Assembly: GCA_013213785.1 (NCBI GenBank) | Contig: JABSPZ010000016.1 | Coordinates: 1 to 64,000, forward strand | DNA: 64,000 nt | Source of the DNA: Henriciella sp. | Lineage (GTDB): Bacteria > Pseudomonadota > Alphaproteobacteria > Caulobacterales > Hyphomonadaceae | Reading direction: 5' to 3' | Shown: piece after piece, positions 53,177 to 63,492 of the stretch | Layout: every line of letters starts with the position of its first letter | Numbering within the stretch: the first letter of the stretch is position 1 | Translations under genes and position numbers: made by a program | Notes under the pieces: generated by a model | Database searches by the model: none | The model's input: the letters and a program-made list of their open reading frames with translations, nothing else | Told to the model about the DNA's origin: nothing

Positions 53177-53911
53177 ATGAGCGACACTGATTTTACGGAC
53201 AAGAACGTCCTCGTCGTGGGCGGCACAAGCGGAATCGGCAATGGCATTGCTCAGTCTTTTCGGGCTCGCGGCGCAAATGTCGAAGTCTGGGGCACTCGCG
53301 CGAAGGCGGAGGATTATGACGCCGCCGATGGGTCGGATCTCTCCGGCCTTACCTATCAGCAAGTCGATATGGGGTCTCCGGCGGCGATCGCTGAGGCTAA
53401 CCTAGAGATCGGAACGCTCGACGTTTTGGTGCTCTCGCAAGGCATTGTCGCATACAAACGCGCTGAGTTTGAGCAAGAGGGCTGGGACAAAGTCATGGCG
53501 GTCAATCTCGACAGCTTGATCCATTGTAGCGAGAAGTTTCGGCCAGATCTGAGCGAGCGAGAAGGCTCGATTATCATTATCAGCTCAGTCTCCGGCATTC
53601 GAGCAAACATCGGTAATCCTGCTTATGCCGCGTCTAAAGCCGGAGCCATCAGCCTGACTAAGTCGCTCGGCCAAGCCTATGCACGTGATGGGATTCGAGT
53701 GAATGGCGTCGCCCCCGGTTTGGTCGATACAAAGCTGACGAAAGTTACGACGGATAATCCCGATCGTCTCAAGGGCGCTTTGCGATCTATCCCTTTGCGC
53801 CGCACTGGCCAGCCAGAGGAAATCGCGGGCGGTGTGCTCTTTCTCGCCTCACCGTTGGCCTCCTATGTCTGCGGCCAAACCATCTTCGTGGATGGCGGAA
53901 TGACGCTCTAA
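53177..53911 (+). CDS. SDR-family oxidoreductase
   Basis: From ATG 53177, with GGAGG six bases upstream (the ORF track starts two codons earlier, directly on the GGAGG), the protein has 244 residues. It is a classical short-chain dehydrogenase: VGGTSGIGNGIA cofactor loop, catalytic Ser in IISSVSGI, YxxxK in YAASKAGAISLTKS, and a C-terminal GGVLFLASPLASYVCGQTIFVDGGMTL. The fold resembles 3-oxoacyl-ACP-reductase-like enzymes; the substrate is unknown. It is divergent from otsA and convergent with fcl. Confidence 0.9.
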   Translation: MSDTDFTDKNVLVVGGTSGIGNGIAQSFRARGANVEVWGTRAKAEDYDAADGSDLSGLTYQQVDMGSPAAIAEANLEIGTLDVLVLSQGIVAYKRAEFEQEGWDKVMAVNLDSLIHCSEKFRPDLSEREGSIIIISSVSGIRANIGNPAYAASKAGAISLTKSLGQAYARDGIRVNGVAPGLVDTKLTKVTTDNPDRLKGALRSIPLRRTGQPEEIAGGVLFLASPLASYVCGQTIFVDGGMTL

Positions 53912-53917
53912 CGTCAC

Positions 53918-54889
53918 TTAGACGCTTTTGATCTGTCCACTTTGGCTCAAAAACCACTGATAGGTTTGATCAAGCCCCTCTTTGAGCGGAATGGACGCTT
54001 TCCAGCCGAGCTTCTCTAGCTTGGTGACATCCATGAGTTTGCGCGGCGTGCCGTCAGGCTTGGTGCTGTCAAAAACAAGTTCGCCATCATATCCGGTCAC
54101 AGCCATCATCGTTTCTGCAAGCTCGCGGATGGTACAGTCGACGCCCGTCCCGACATTGATATGAGAGAGCATTGGATCTGAGTTTTCAGCGTAGGTCTTC
54201 GCATCTAAGTCCATGACGTGGATGCTTGCAGCCGCCATATCATCAACGTGCAAAAACTCTCGCATCGGGGTCCCGCTGCCCCAGACGGTCACCTGAGGGT
54301 CTTTCGCTTCAGCAGCCTCATGAAACCGGCGCATCAACGCAGGAGCAACGTGGCTGTTCTCAGGATGAAAGTTGTCACCCGGTCCATATAAATTCGTCGG
54401 CATCACGGAGCGATAGTCCCGCCCGTATTGCCGCGCGTAACTCTCGCAAAGCTTGATCCCTGTGATCTTGGCGATCGCGTAAGGCTCATTCGTTGGTTCG
54501 AGCGGCCCGGTTAACAGAGCGTCTTCACGCATCGGCTGCTCGGCTAGTTTCGGGTAAATACAGGATGACCCCAAAAAGAGGAGACTTTGAACATCCGACA
54601 TGTGCGCCGCATGTACGATATTCGTCTCGATCATCAGGTTCTCGTAAATAAAGTCAGCCGGGTAGGTATTGTTGGCGTGAATACCGCCGACCTTGGCCGC
54701 AGCCAGGTAGACCTGGTCTATCTTCTCTGTTGCGAAGAAAGCCTTCACCGCTGCTTGGTCGGTCAAATCAAGCTCTTGCCGTGTGCGCGTAACGATTTCA
54801 CCCGCATCCATCTCGCTCAGTCTTCGGAGCAAAGCTGAGCCGACCATTCCGCGGTGGCCCGCAATATAAATCCTGGGGCGCGCAGACAT
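53918..54889 (-). CDS. fcl: GDP-L-fucose synthase
   Basis: Fcl is an NADPH-dependent epimerase/reductase that turns GDP-4-keto-6-deoxymannose into GDP-L-fucose. From ATG 54889 the protein has 323 residues with the cofactor motif [24 protein letters not shown] active-site serine/cysteine segment and YxxxK in [11 protein letters not shown]. The ORF track's longer start overlaps gmd. It begins four bases after the gmd stop, making gmd-fcl a compact pair supplying an activated deoxyhexose for surface polysaccharide. Confidence 0.95.
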   Translation of the reverse strand: MSARPRIYIAGHRGMVGSALLRRLSEMDAGEIVTRTRQELDLTDQAAVKAFFATEKIDQVYLAAAKVGGIHANNTYPADFIYENLMIETNIVHAAHMSDVQSLLFLGSSCIYPKLAEQPMREDALLTGPLEPTNEPYAIAKITGIKLCESYARQYGRDYRSVMPTNLYGPGDNFHPENSHVAPALMRRFHEAAEAKDPQVTVWGSGTPMREFLHVDDMAAASIHVMDLDAKTYAENSDPMLSHINVGTGVDCTIRELAETMMAVTGYDGELVFDSTKPDGTPRKLMDVTKLEKLGWKASIPLKEGLDQTYQWFLSQSGQIKSV

Positions 54890-54893
54890 CCGG

Positions 54894-56012
54894 CTAAGTC
54901 TCCGTGGCAACCGGGACGTCATACCCATGCGCTTTCAAGAAGGCATGTCGCTGCGCGTCTTTCAAATCAGCCTCGACCATTTCGGCGCACATTTCTTCAA
55001 CCGTAATTTCAGGTTCCCAACCGAGCTTGGCTTTTGCTTTCGAAGGATCACCGAGAAGCGTTTCGACTTCGGCCGGTCGGAAGTAACGCGGATCGACTTC
55101 AATAATTCGATCTCCAACGGAAACTGCGGGCGCTTTGTCGGAGGTAATTTCTTCGACAACAGCATATTCATTGACGCCTTCGCCCTCGAAACGCAGCTTG
55201 ATCCCAAGCTCTAACGCACTCATTCGCACGAAATCGCGCACAGAGATTTGCTTGCCGGTGGCGATCACAAAGTCTTCTGCTTCATCCTGTTGCAACATCA
55301 TCCATTGCATCCGGACATAGTCTTTTGCGTGCCCCCAATCGCGCAATGCGTCCATGTTTCCGAGGTAGAGACGGCTCTCTAAGCCTTGCGCGATATGGGC
55401 CAATCCACGGGTTATCTTACGGGTAACAAACGTCTCCCCACGGCGCGGAGACTCGTGATTAAAAAGAATACCATTGCACGCGTAGAGCCCATAGGCCTCT
55501 CGGTAGTTCACGGTGATCCAATAAGCGTAGAGCTTCGCCACACCATAAGGTGAGCGCGGATAGAAGGGTGTCGTTTCCCGCTGAGGTGTCTCTTGCACCT
55601 TGCCATAGAGCTCAGATGTCGAGGCTTGATAGAACCGGGTTTTCTTTTCCAGCCCCAAAAAGCGGATGGCTTCCAGCAGTCTTAGCGTCCCGATGGCGTC
55701 AACATCCGCGGTGTATTCTGGGGCCTCAAAGCTCACCGCAACATGGCTTTGCGCGCCGAGATTATAGACCTCATCAGGTTGAACCTCGCGCATCAGCCGC
55801 GTCAGGTTCGATGTGTCTGTCAGATCACCATAATGCAGAATAAAGCGCTGATCGTCGGTATGCGGGTCCTGGTAGATATGGTCCACACGCTGAGTGTTAA
55901 AAGAAGATGCACGTCGTTTTAGGCCATGCACCTCGTAGCCTTTTTCCAATAGGAGTTCTGCGAGATAAGACCCGTCCTGACCTGTCGTTCCAGTAATGAG
56001 TGCGCGTTTCAT
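54894..56012 (-). CDS. gmd: GDP-mannose 4,6-dehydratase
   Basis: Gmd converts GDP-mannose to GDP-4-keto-6-deoxymannose. The 372-residue protein shows the extended-SDR motif [37 protein letters not shown] (tetramer/NADP region), [14 protein letters not shown] with the catalytic Thr/Ser-Glu, and YxxxK in [15 protein letters not shown]. It precedes fcl on the same transcript and follows the UDP-glucuronate decarboxylase gene by about 40 bases. Confidence 0.96.
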   Translation of the reverse strand: MKRALITGTTGQDGSYLAELLLEKGYEVHGLKRRASSFNTQRVDHIYQDPHTDDQRFILHYGDLTDTSNLTRLMREVQPDEVYNLGAQSHVAVSFEAPEYTADVDAIGTLRLLEAIRFLGLEKKTRFYQASTSELYGKVQETPQRETTPFYPRSPYGVAKLYAYWITVNYREAYGLYACNGILFNHESPRRGETFVTRKITRGLAHIAQGLESRLYLGNMDALRDWGHAKDYVRMQWMMLQQDEAEDFVIATGKQISVRDFVRMSALELGIKLRFEGEGVNEYAVVEEITSDKAPAVSVGDRIIEVDPRYFRPAEVETLLGDPSKAKAKLGWEPEITVEEMCAEMVEADLKDAQRHAFLKAHGYDVPVATET

Positions 56013-56051
56013 AATGCTCGTCGTTTCCAGCTTTCTGACGGTTCAAATGCT

Positions 56052-57005
56052 CTAGCTCGTGCGCTTGAGCAAGTCATCAAAGTAGGTGATCGTCTTACCT
56101 AGCCCTTCACGCAGTTCGACTGTCGGGGCCCAGTTTAACCGAGACTTCGCGCGCGTGATATCAGGTTGGCGTTGTCTTGGATCGTCCTGCGGTAGCGGCT
56201 TATGAACCAGCTTCGATCCAGACCCGGTGAGGTCGAGCACGTGTTCGGCAAGCTCACGGATTGTGAACTCTCCCGGGTTGCCAAGATTAATCGGCCCGGT
56301 CACGTCCTCTCGGCTCTCCATCAAACGGATAAGACCATTGACCAAATCATCGACATAGCAAAAGCTTCTGGTCTGCGCGCCGTCTCCGTATAGCGTGATA
56401 TCCTCACCTTTAAGTGCCTGCACGATGAAATTCGACACTACACGCCCATCATTAGGATGCATTCTCGGCCCATAGGTGTTGAAGATCCGTGCGACTTTGA
56501 TGTCGAGCGCGTGTTGGCGGTGATAATCAAAGAACAAAGTTTCGGCGCACCGCTTACCTTCATCATAGCAAGACCGCGGGCCGATTGGGTTCACATTCCC
56601 CCAATAGCTCTCTTCCTGAGGGTGAACGCTTGGATCACCGTACACTTCCGAGGTTGAGGCTTGCAGAATTCGAGCTCTCGTTCTTTTCGCCAGGCCAAGC
56701 ATATTGATGGCGCCATGCACCGATGTTTTAGTCGTTTGCACCGGATCAAATTGGTAGTGGATAGGACTCGCTGGACACGCCAAATTGTAGATTTGATCAA
56801 CTTCAACAAAGAGCGGGAAGGTCACATCGTGACGCAATAGCTCGAATGTCTTGCTGTCCATTAGATGCGCCACATTCGACCGCGCGCCCGTGAAAAAATT
56901 ATCTACGCAAAGGACTTCATAGCCTTTTGCGATCAGTTTTTCACAGAGGTGGCTGCCAATAAATCCGGCGCCGCCGGTCACCAGAACACGGTTTGCGAGA
57001 TGCAT
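56052..57005 (-). CDS. UDP-glucuronate decarboxylase (UDP-xylose synthase), SDR family
   Basis: The 317-residue protein has [18 protein letters not shown], an arginine-binding region [49 protein letters not shown] with YxxxK, and [24 protein letters not shown], all typical of UDP-xylose synthases. The enzyme makes UDP-xylose from UDP-glucuronate. It heads a nucleotide-sugar run with gmd and fcl, suggesting surface glycan synthesis nearby; a flippase starts about 6.5 kb upstream. A related UDP-glucose epimerase-like function is less likely. Confidence 0.9.
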   Translation of the reverse strand: MHLANRVLVTGGAGFIGSHLCEKLIAKGYEVLCVDNFFTGARSNVAHLMDSKTFELLRHDVTFPLFVEVDQIYNLACPASPIHYQFDPVQTTKTSVHGAINMLGLAKRTRARILQASTSEVYGDPSVHPQEESYWGNVNPIGPRSCYDEGKRCAETLFFDYHRQHALDIKVARIFNTYGPRMHPNDGRVVSNFIVQALKGEDITLYGDGAQTRSFCYVDDLVNGLIRLMESREDVTGPINLGNPGEFTIRELAEHVLDLTGSGSKLVHKPLPQDDPRQRQPDITRAKSRLNWAPTVELREGLGKTITYFDDLLKRTS

Positions 57006-57072
57006 CTTGCTGCGACTCCAATTTGGCGAGCCTGAACACTCTACACGCCATTGGTCTTTCGAATAGCAGCGT

Positions 57073-57105
57073 CAAAGAGAAAAGCTAGCCGTCTTCGCCA
57101 GACGG
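57073..57105 (-). terminator. Probable terminator after the 159-aa secreted protein gene
   Basis: On the minus strand CCGTCT-GGCGA-AGACGG forms a six-pair stem, followed by CTAGCTTTTCTCTTT. It lies directly after the TAA of the gene ending at 57111. The T run is interrupted, so efficiency is uncertain. Confidence 0.5.
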
Positions 57106-57110
57106 GCCGC

Positions 57111-57590
57111 TTACTGATTGGGGAGATACGCGGGCGCATCGTCTATGGGATGACAGGTCGCAGAAAGCACGAAAGAAACTTGGTTCTCTGCCCCCGGCAG
57201 AGATCCAATCATCATCCGCGTCAAAGAGAGATTGGTCGAGCTTACTGTCACGGAGCCCCCACTCAGAGAATGAAAGCTAGCTTGTCCCCGATACCCTTCA
57301 AATTTCTGACCCCATGTCTGACCACTATCCATCACGTGTAGGCTTAAAGGCGGTTGTTTGCTTTTCTGAGGCAAACAGAATGTCTCGCAAGCCTGAATTC
57401 GCATTTGAAACCGAGTGGGCGCTTGCGTCCATTCTCCATGGCTGGAGAGCAAAGGTGCAGCGTAATAAGCTGTCTGCGTCGCGCATAGATAATCACGATT
57501 GATCTGGAAGACTTCGCTATTCGCTGCGGCTGGTGCCGAAACCGCGACCATGGTTGCAAAACAAAGCGCCACCCGCATGAGCCAATCCAA
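57111..57590 (-). CDS. Secreted protein of unknown function (159 aa)
   Basis: Not recognised. The protein opens with a signal peptide (MDWLMRVALCFATMVAVSAPAAANS), and the mature part of about 135 residues holds four cysteines (LCATQ, IQACETFCLPQ, SATCHPI) and mixed beta-like segments with serine-rich SFHSLSGGSVTVSSTNLSL. A disulfide-bonded periplasmic domain is likely. MRVALC at residue 5 is an alternative start. It stands between tamB and the UDP-glucuronate decarboxylase gene, with a probable terminator after it. Confidence 0.7.
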   Translation of the reverse strand: MDWLMRVALCFATMVAVSAPAAANSEVFQINRDYLCATQTAYYAAPLLSSHGEWTQAPTRFQMRIQACETFCLPQKSKQPPLSLHVMDSGQTWGQKFEGYRGQASFHSLSGGSVTVSSTNLSLTRMMIGSLPGAENQVSFVLSATCHPIDDAPAYLPNQ

Positions 57591-57667
57591 TTCGTAGATA
57601 AAGAGTTCAACGCCGACTATCTCGTTTTTGAGTGAACAAAATACTACCTACGGCTGCATCATGCGCT

Positions 57668-60600
57668 CTAGTCTTTGCGAGGCTCACCCGGCAATCGATC
57701 GAAGTCTCGTTTCCATTGAATCGCGACTTTCGGACCGAGCTCTGGGTCGACTTCAGCGTCCACCTCTACGTTCGCTAACGGCGTCCATTCCAGCGCAACC
57801 GCTGGCGCTCCGGTCGCGCCGGATTCGATTTCGAGATATACATCATCTGCGAGATACTTGCCCGTAGACAGCGTGGCTTGCCCTTCATCATCAAGTCCGA
57901 AGTCGAGACGATCTAGCCCCGTCGCATCTTGTAGTTCACCCGTAAAGCTGAACGCATCGCCGCCAGCGACTTGCGCGGCTGCGCTTGCTAACTGGGCGGC
58001 CTGGAGCGGACTCAAATTTGAAGGTGATCGCCCAAACAGAACGCGCGCCAGAACTTCATCTTCCGGTAGGCTGGGATCGGACCCTAGAGTAATTTCTGGA
58101 TCAGCAACCTCGCCACTCAGTGTAATCGTTGTGGTGACGCCATCACTGGTTCGGTCAGTTTGTAGATAAAGCTCGCTATCGGATGGTGGACCCGCAAACT
58201 GAATTCGCCCTTCAGACAGATTAAACCGTTGGCCGATGACATTCGCCTCTCCGCGCACCAATGTCGCCGCGCCGGTTAAAATCGGGTCACCGGGAGAGCC
58301 CCGCACGTTCGCATCGACACCCCATTCGCTCTCAAAAATCGTGCCATCGACAAAGACACGGCGGTCCGCACGTATGTCGAGATTCAGCGATATTGCCTCT
58401 CGGGTCGGCGTTTGATCCGTATTGTCGTTCTCGCTTCCGTCATCGAACTGGACATCCAAAACCGTGTATCCCGCTCGCGGCAGTTTGGAGAGATCGATGC
58501 GCATCTCATCAACTTGGATATCGCCTTCCACATGGGTCCGGTGATCTCTGCGCTCAATGCTTGCCTGACCGGACAGTGTGGTAGAGACGTCTTCCCGGCG
58601 CAGCGCCCGTAACCGTGTGAGGTTTGCTGAGAGATCGCTGTCACCGTTGAAGCGGTAGTTCCCGCTTGCCGTGATTGAACCACCGCGCGCCCCGCGGGCA
58701 GTCGCCTGCTTTACCGTGATCGCTTCAGGATCGAGTTGCAGTTCGGTTTCAAATTCTTCGAGGTAAATCCCGGTAATCCCGTCTTCGAAGGTCCCATTTG
58801 TGAGAGAGATAGGCCCAGAAAAGCCAAAAGTGCGCCCCTCCCCATTTGTAAGATTGAGGCCAAATTGGCCTTCGAGACGCATATCGAGCCCGGCCAGCGC
58901 CCAGAGTGGAGAAATATCGCCTGAGCCCGTTATTCTAATCGGGGTGAGCGCGCCAGGCGATTGCCGAATGGACATGACCGATCCAGTATCGATGAGATCT
59001 GTGCTGAGAGAAGCTTCAAGTGAGACATCTTCTGCTGACGGCGTAACGCTTGCAGTAGCTATCAAGAGGCCATCTGAGAGTTGGGCATCAGCGACCAAAT
59101 TGGCTCGCGCACGATCTAGACCGGTACGTGAGAGATCCACAATTCGCAAAGAACCCGATCCGCTTGGACCTTGCTCGCCGAGCCGCACATCAACGTCACC
59201 GTTCATTGTACCGGTAAGACCTGGCCGTTGCACCAAGCTTGTAAGATCAGCGAGCGCGATCTCTTTGAGCGTTAACCGAGATGGCCGTGCGCCGGCATTA
59301 GCAAAGTCGAGATCGATTTCCCCGCCGAAAGCCGCAAAGACACCCTCCATCTGAATCTCAGGGTCCACCGAAATGAGCAGAGGCGATATCATCGTGATGG
59401 TTTGGTCACCTATGGTCGCATTCCCACCCACGATCAAAGATCGCGCTTGAGCATCGAGTTCAAGCGGATGAGTTCCAACAAGCTTTTGCGGCGCCCCCGA
59501 GACTGGGACCGTAGCCTGATAAGTCGCGGCACCCTCAAATTGCGGCCACGTGCCGGAGAGGTGAGCTTTAGCTTCATCCACAACAGTTTCACCCGCCTCG
59601 AAACCGCGCACTGAAACCTGCGAGGCCAGCTCGCGTCCTTTATAAGAGACTTCAGCGGTCAAATCTGAAACGTTCGGAACACGTCCATTGATATTGAGCT
59701 CCAAAGAAGAGTCCGGCAACGCAGCTAACTCAATCGCGCCATTTCCGCTCGCAACCAGTAGGCGCCACTCGCCATAGAGTTCGGATAAGACCAAGCGCCC
59801 ATCTTGAACCTGCCCGTTCAACTCCGCCAAGATCGGATCGTCTTGATAAGCACCATTCAAGTAAATGGATATGCTTGGCTCATCCGGTGTCCCGGATATC
59901 GAAAACTGTGATCCGAGCGGCCCGTCTAGGCCCTCGACCTGGGCGTCTAGGCGCGCTTCAGCTTGCCCCATCAGTGCAATCTCGTTGGGTGCAATATCAC
60001 CTCTAATTGTCGCCGAGACCGCGTCTGATCTGAGTTCAGCGTGATCGAGCGCGATGACAGCATCGCGGCGGCTCGCATTGATTTTATAGTCGAGCGTTGG
60101 CGCGAGTTCTTGGAGCAGTTGCGGTGCCGACGCCAAAGGGCGCGCCGTTCCATCTGACGTAAGCCCAAGATTAGAAACGCTATGACCGTTCAGCTCAAAG
60201 CGACCAGACACAGTCTCTAGGATTGAGACATCCTGCAGATCAAAACTTCCGGTAAGCGCGACCGGGCCGCCGGGCCGCAACGTCCCCCTCCCCGACAATG
60301 AGAGTTTTTCGCCGCGCAAACTAGCGCCATCAATCGACAGCAGAGATCGAGGGAGTGAAAAGTGCGCGTCAATACTAGCCATAGCGGATGTCCCGAGCGC
60401 GGCTTTTGCATTTGCGGGAAAACCGTCTTTCAGGACGAAATCCAAATTGGTGCCGACAGATATCGTCCCGCTGATGAAATCAATCAAACCTTCACTCGCA
60501 ACGGTGCCAAATTGGTAGCTCCTATAAGACAGAGCTGGGGCATCAAGGCGCCCTTCAAAAGCGACCTTGCCGTTTGCCTGGCTCAGACGCCCAGACGCGT

Positions 60601-61660
60601 TGAGCTCTGGCGCACTCAGCCCAGAGACTCCGCTAAGCCTTTGGACATCCAACCCGGTCGCGTTGAAGACGAAATTCTCTAGCAATCGCGCTTCGTCGCT
60701 AGAACTAAGATCACCCGTGATTTGCGTGATGCCGGTTGGCGCTGTGACACTCGCCGCGAGGCGTCGGGTCGGATCGATACTAGCTTCGAACTCAAGTTCA
60801 CCTCCGATGCGCTGCGCAATGCTTTGGAACCTTTGCAACCGCGAAAGATCGATGCGCCCAGTGGCCTTGTAATCGCGCCGGTCTGCTTTCCCCTCTAAGT
60901 CCAGAACAGTCTCAGATCCGATCTGTGCCTGCGCCACCAATTCTCCGCCTAGAAGACCGCCAGAGGCGTTCAAGCTCGCCGTCACGCCCTCACCTGCACG
61001 TAACCCTAAAACTTGCGCGATAACCCCGTCGGGGGCTCCCGCTAGGTCGATCTCCCCTTCCAGAAGAGCGTCCCCGCCCCACACAATATCGGCCTGAACC
61101 TCATCCCCGCGGCCACCGGTCGGGATCAGGTCGAGGTGGAGTTTTCCAGCCCATCCCTCTGCCTCAAGACGTCCGGCAAGTTGATAGGTTTGGGCCGGTC
61201 CAGCCACGCCTTCCATGAGCGACAGCTCTGCGATCGAAAGACTGCCGATGCTGTACTTATCAAAAGGCGCCGCTCCACTCGGCCCCGATGCCAGCGCCGG
61301 GTTCGGGCGTCGCTCAACGTTTATACTTTCAGCGCGTATCTCTCTCAGATCGAGATGTCCGAAAATCATCGGAACAAGTCGCCAGGAGATCCGCGCATCC
61401 TGAGCTTCAAGCCAAACACCATCATCATCCCTGATGCTGAGCCGGTCTGCCCGAACACCGAAGAACAAGTCGCCGTGGACGCGATCAAGCGCGATCGTCT
61501 GCCCACGAACCGACAACGCTTCAGCGCGGCTTTCAACGATGGAATGCGCCATCGGCGTCATCAGGAAGACTCGCGCGCAGATCAGCAAGCCGACGATCAC
61601 CAAGCCAGCAATCACGCCTGCGCGCCGCCATCGGCCGACAAAGATTGAACGCCATGTCAT
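57668..61660 (-). CDS. tamB: TamB-type translocation/assembly module (DUF490)
   Basis: The 1330-residue protein has one N-terminal membrane helix (about residues 15-35), a very long periplasmic beta-rich region, and a C-terminal DUF490 domain including RGEANVIGQRFNLSEGRIQFAG, PEDEVLARVLFGRSPSNLSPLQAAQLA and VALEWTPLANVEVDAEVDPELG. TamB spans the periplasm as a groove-like bridge and works with TamA in outer-membrane protein or lipid transport. Its ATG shares one base with the tamA stop (TGATG), so the pair is coupled. The length is close to E. coli TamB. Confidence 0.95.
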   Translation of the reverse strand: MTWRSIFVGRWRRAGVIAGLVIVGLLICARVFLMTPMAHSIVESRAEALSVRGQTIALDRVHGDLFFGVRADRLSIRDDDGVWLEAQDARISWRLVPMIFGHLDLREIRAESINVERRPNPALASGPSGAAPFDKYSIGSLSIAELSLMEGVAGPAQTYQLAGRLEAEGWAGKLHLDLIPTGGRGDEVQADIVWGGDALLEGEIDLAGAPDGVIAQVLGLRAGEGVTASLNASGGLLGGELVAQAQIGSETVLDLEGKADRRDYKATGRIDLSRLQRFQSIAQRIGGELEFEASIDPTRRLAASVTAPTGITQITGDLSSSDEARLLENFVFNATGLDVQRLSGVSGLSAPELNASGRLSQANGKVAFEGRLDAPALSYRSYQFGTVASEGLIDFISGTISVGTNLDFVLKDGFPANAKAALGTSAMASIDAHFSLPRSLLSIDGASLRGEKLSLSGRGTLRPGGPVALTGSFDLQDVSILETVSGRFELNGHSVSNLGLTSDGTARPLASAPQLLQELAPTLDYKINASRRDAVIALDHAELRSDAVSATIRGDIAPNEIALMGQAEARLDAQVEGLDGPLGSQFSISGTPDEPSISIYLNGAYQDDPILAELNGQVQDGRLVLSELYGEWRLLVASGNGAIELAALPDSSLELNINGRVPNVSDLTAEVSYKGRELASQVSVRGFEAGETVVDEAKAHLSGTWPQFEGAATYQATVPVSGAPQKLVGTHPLELDAQARSLIVGGNATIGDQTITMISPLLISVDPEIQMEGVFAAFGGEIDLDFANAGARPSRLTLKEIALADLTSLVQRPGLTGTMNGDVDVRLGEQGPSGSGSLRIVDLSRTGLDRARANLVADAQLSDGLLIATASVTPSAEDVSLEASLSTDLIDTGSVMSIRQSPGALTPIRITGSGDISPLWALAGLDMRLEGQFGLNLTNGEGRTFGFSGPISLTNGTFEDGITGIYLEEFETELQLDPEAITVKQATARGARGGSITASGNYRFNGDSDLSANLTRLRALRREDVSTTLSGQASIERRDHRTHVEGDIQVDEMRIDLSKLPRAGYTVLDVQFDDGSENDNTDQTPTREAISLNLDIRADRRVFVDGTIFESEWGVDANVRGSPGDPILTGAATLVRGEANVIGQRFNLSEGRIQFAGPPSDSELYLQTDRTSDGVTTTITLSGEVADPEITLGSDPSLPEDEVLARVLFGRSPSNLSPLQAAQLASAAAQVAGGDAFSFTGELQDATGLDRLDFGLDDEGQATLSTGKYLADDVYLEIESGATGAPAVALEWTPLANVEVDAEVDPELGPKVAIQWKRDFDRLPGEPRKD

Positions 61661-63420
61661 CAGAACGCTTGCCCAATACTGACATAGACTTGCACTGGAT
61701 CGTCACCATCTCGTGGGTCCAGCGGTGTCGCGAGATCAAATCGGATCGGTCCAACCAACGTGTCATAGCGAACGCCGATCCCACCCGAATATCGCACATC
61801 ATTGAAGCTTGCCGACTCATTTGCGACGACGCTGGCACCATCTAGAAAAGCAACAAAGCCCAGTGGTCCATCTCGGCGCCATCGCATCTCGCCTGAGACT
61901 TCGAGCAAACCTTTGCCACCTGTCGGAGTTCCGTCGGTAGCGCGTGGCCCAACCGACTGGTAATCGAACCCGCGCGCGCTTCCGCCGCCGCCAGCGAAGA
62001 AGCGTCGGCTGACAGGCAATTCTTCCAAAGCGGCGCCAAACACAAATCCGGATCGCAACCGAGACGCCACTACAAACCGCGCCTCCTCGTCCAGCTTTTG
62101 ATAGGCGCTGAGCTGTGTGTTTAAGGATAGGTATTGCGCCTCGCGATCACCGATCAAGACACCTGGTTCGGCGCGGGTATCCACACGCCAACCGGAAGTG
62201 GCGTCTAGAGGATCATCCGCATAGTCAAATCGCGCACCGATCGTGGCACTCAATATTTGTTGATCACGCTGTTCAAACGCATCTTCTTCCCGGGTGAATT
62301 CACTGCCCACTCCGAGTGTGAAGGACCGTTTCCGAGAGGCTCGAATTTCATAAGCTCCAGACAGCGTTAGGGACTCTCGATCAAACGCATCTGTTTCCTC
62401 TCGTCCTCCCTCTGCTGTCAGCACGAGAGTCCGATCAAAGGCCAAGAAGTTCGGGATCCGCCAATCAATTCCAAGCGCCCGTTCGAGCGTAGCAACGGTC
62501 GCCGTAGCTGTAATCGTATCTCCCCGCCGCGTCGCATTGCGCCGTGTCAGGCTGCCCGTGAAACCAGGGCCTTCGCTGGTGGAGAAACTGGTTCCCGATG
62601 TAAGCGTGTAGCGCGGACGTTCTTGAAGTTGGACGACAACATCACGAACCTCGTCCCCGTTCGGAAGAGTTTCGCTGGCAGTCTCCGAGATTTGCACGCT
62701 CGAGAGACCATAGAGACGTGTCGCATTTAAACGCCTTGCGAACGCGCGGAGCACGCTCGGATCGTAGACGGTTCCAGGCTCATAAGGGATGAGTCTATCG
62801 AGATAATCCCGCCGCGTGCGCGTATTGCCGGGATAGATAACGTCGCCCAAGATAATCCGCGGTCCGACATCGATTTTGTATTCGATATCTAGCGTTGCCG
62901 CATCGCGATCGCCAAGCGTCTGACGTTCCTCCGCCTGCGCCTCAGCATATCCAGACACGCGGAGCGCTGCGACCACGCCAGCCTCTTGCGCAATGACGGC
63001 GGCCGGCTCCGCAACGTCACCGGCTTGCAAAAGCAACACGTTTGAGACCGCTTCCGATGCCTCATCGCTCAATTTCGCACCGCCCATATCTGTCCTGAGC
63101 GCGCCAATGACGAAGCGAGGCCCAGGCTCCACATTCACGCTTGGAACCGGACGATCTCCCGGCTCGACAGCGTAAGAAATTTCGGGCGCAAAATACGCTT
63201 TCGAGTTCAAATAGTTTTCGATCCGCTCAGCTGCGCGGCGCGCTTGCCTGCGCGCTTCAAACTCTGTTTCCGCGCCGCTCTGGCTGTCGAGTTGATCTTC
63301 AATCTGCTGCAATAATCGATCAGACGCGGTTTCACTCGAAATGCGCACCGTCTCAGCCCTTGCAAAACAGACCGGGAGCGCAAGGCAAATGAGGAGGATT
63401 GAAACCGATCGAATGGTCAA
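61660..63420 (-). CDS. tamA: TamA/Omp85-family outer-membrane protein
   Basis: The 586-residue protein has a signal peptide (VSILLICLALPVCFA), three POTRA-like domains in the first 250 residues (DRLLQQIEDQLDS..., GPRFVIGALRTD, GPRIILGDVIYPGNTRTRRDYLDRLI), and a C-terminal 16-stranded beta-barrel with the lid-loop signature FFAGGGGSARGFDYQ (RGF motif) and final aromatic strand VQVYVSIGQAF. The only start compatible with the signal peptide is TTG at 63420; an upstream TAG excludes longer forms, and the ribosome-binding site is weak. TamA is the outer-membrane partner of TamB, encoded directly after it. Confidence 0.93.
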   Translation of the reverse strand: MTIRSVSILLICLALPVCFARAETVRISSETASDRLLQQIEDQLDSQSGAETEFEARRQARRAAERIENYLNSKAYFAPEISYAVEPGDRPVPSVNVEPGPRFVIGALRTDMGGAKLSDEASEAVSNVLLLQAGDVAEPAAVIAQEAGVVAALRVSGYAEAQAEERQTLGDRDAATLDIEYKIDVGPRIILGDVIYPGNTRTRRDYLDRLIPYEPGTVYDPSVLRAFARRLNATRLYGLSSVQISETASETLPNGDEVRDVVVQLQERPRYTLTSGTSFSTSEGPGFTGSLTRRNATRRGDTITATATVATLERALGIDWRIPNFLAFDRTLVLTAEGGREETDAFDRESLTLSGAYEIRASRKRSFTLGVGSEFTREEDAFEQRDQQILSATIGARFDYADDPLDATSGWRVDTRAEPGVLIGDREAQYLSLNTQLSAYQKLDEEARFVVASRLRSGFVFGAALEELPVSRRFFAGGGGSARGFDYQSVGPRATDGTPTGGKGLLEVSGEMRWRRDGPLGFVAFLDGASVVANESASFNDVRYSGGIGVRYDTLVGPIRFDLATPLDPRDGDDPVQVYVSIGQAF

Positions 63421-63492
63421 CGTGGACGTTCTCGTAATCTACTGACTTTTTTCAAGTCCGCCCCGCTTCAATCAGGGCGTATCCCAAAAGCA

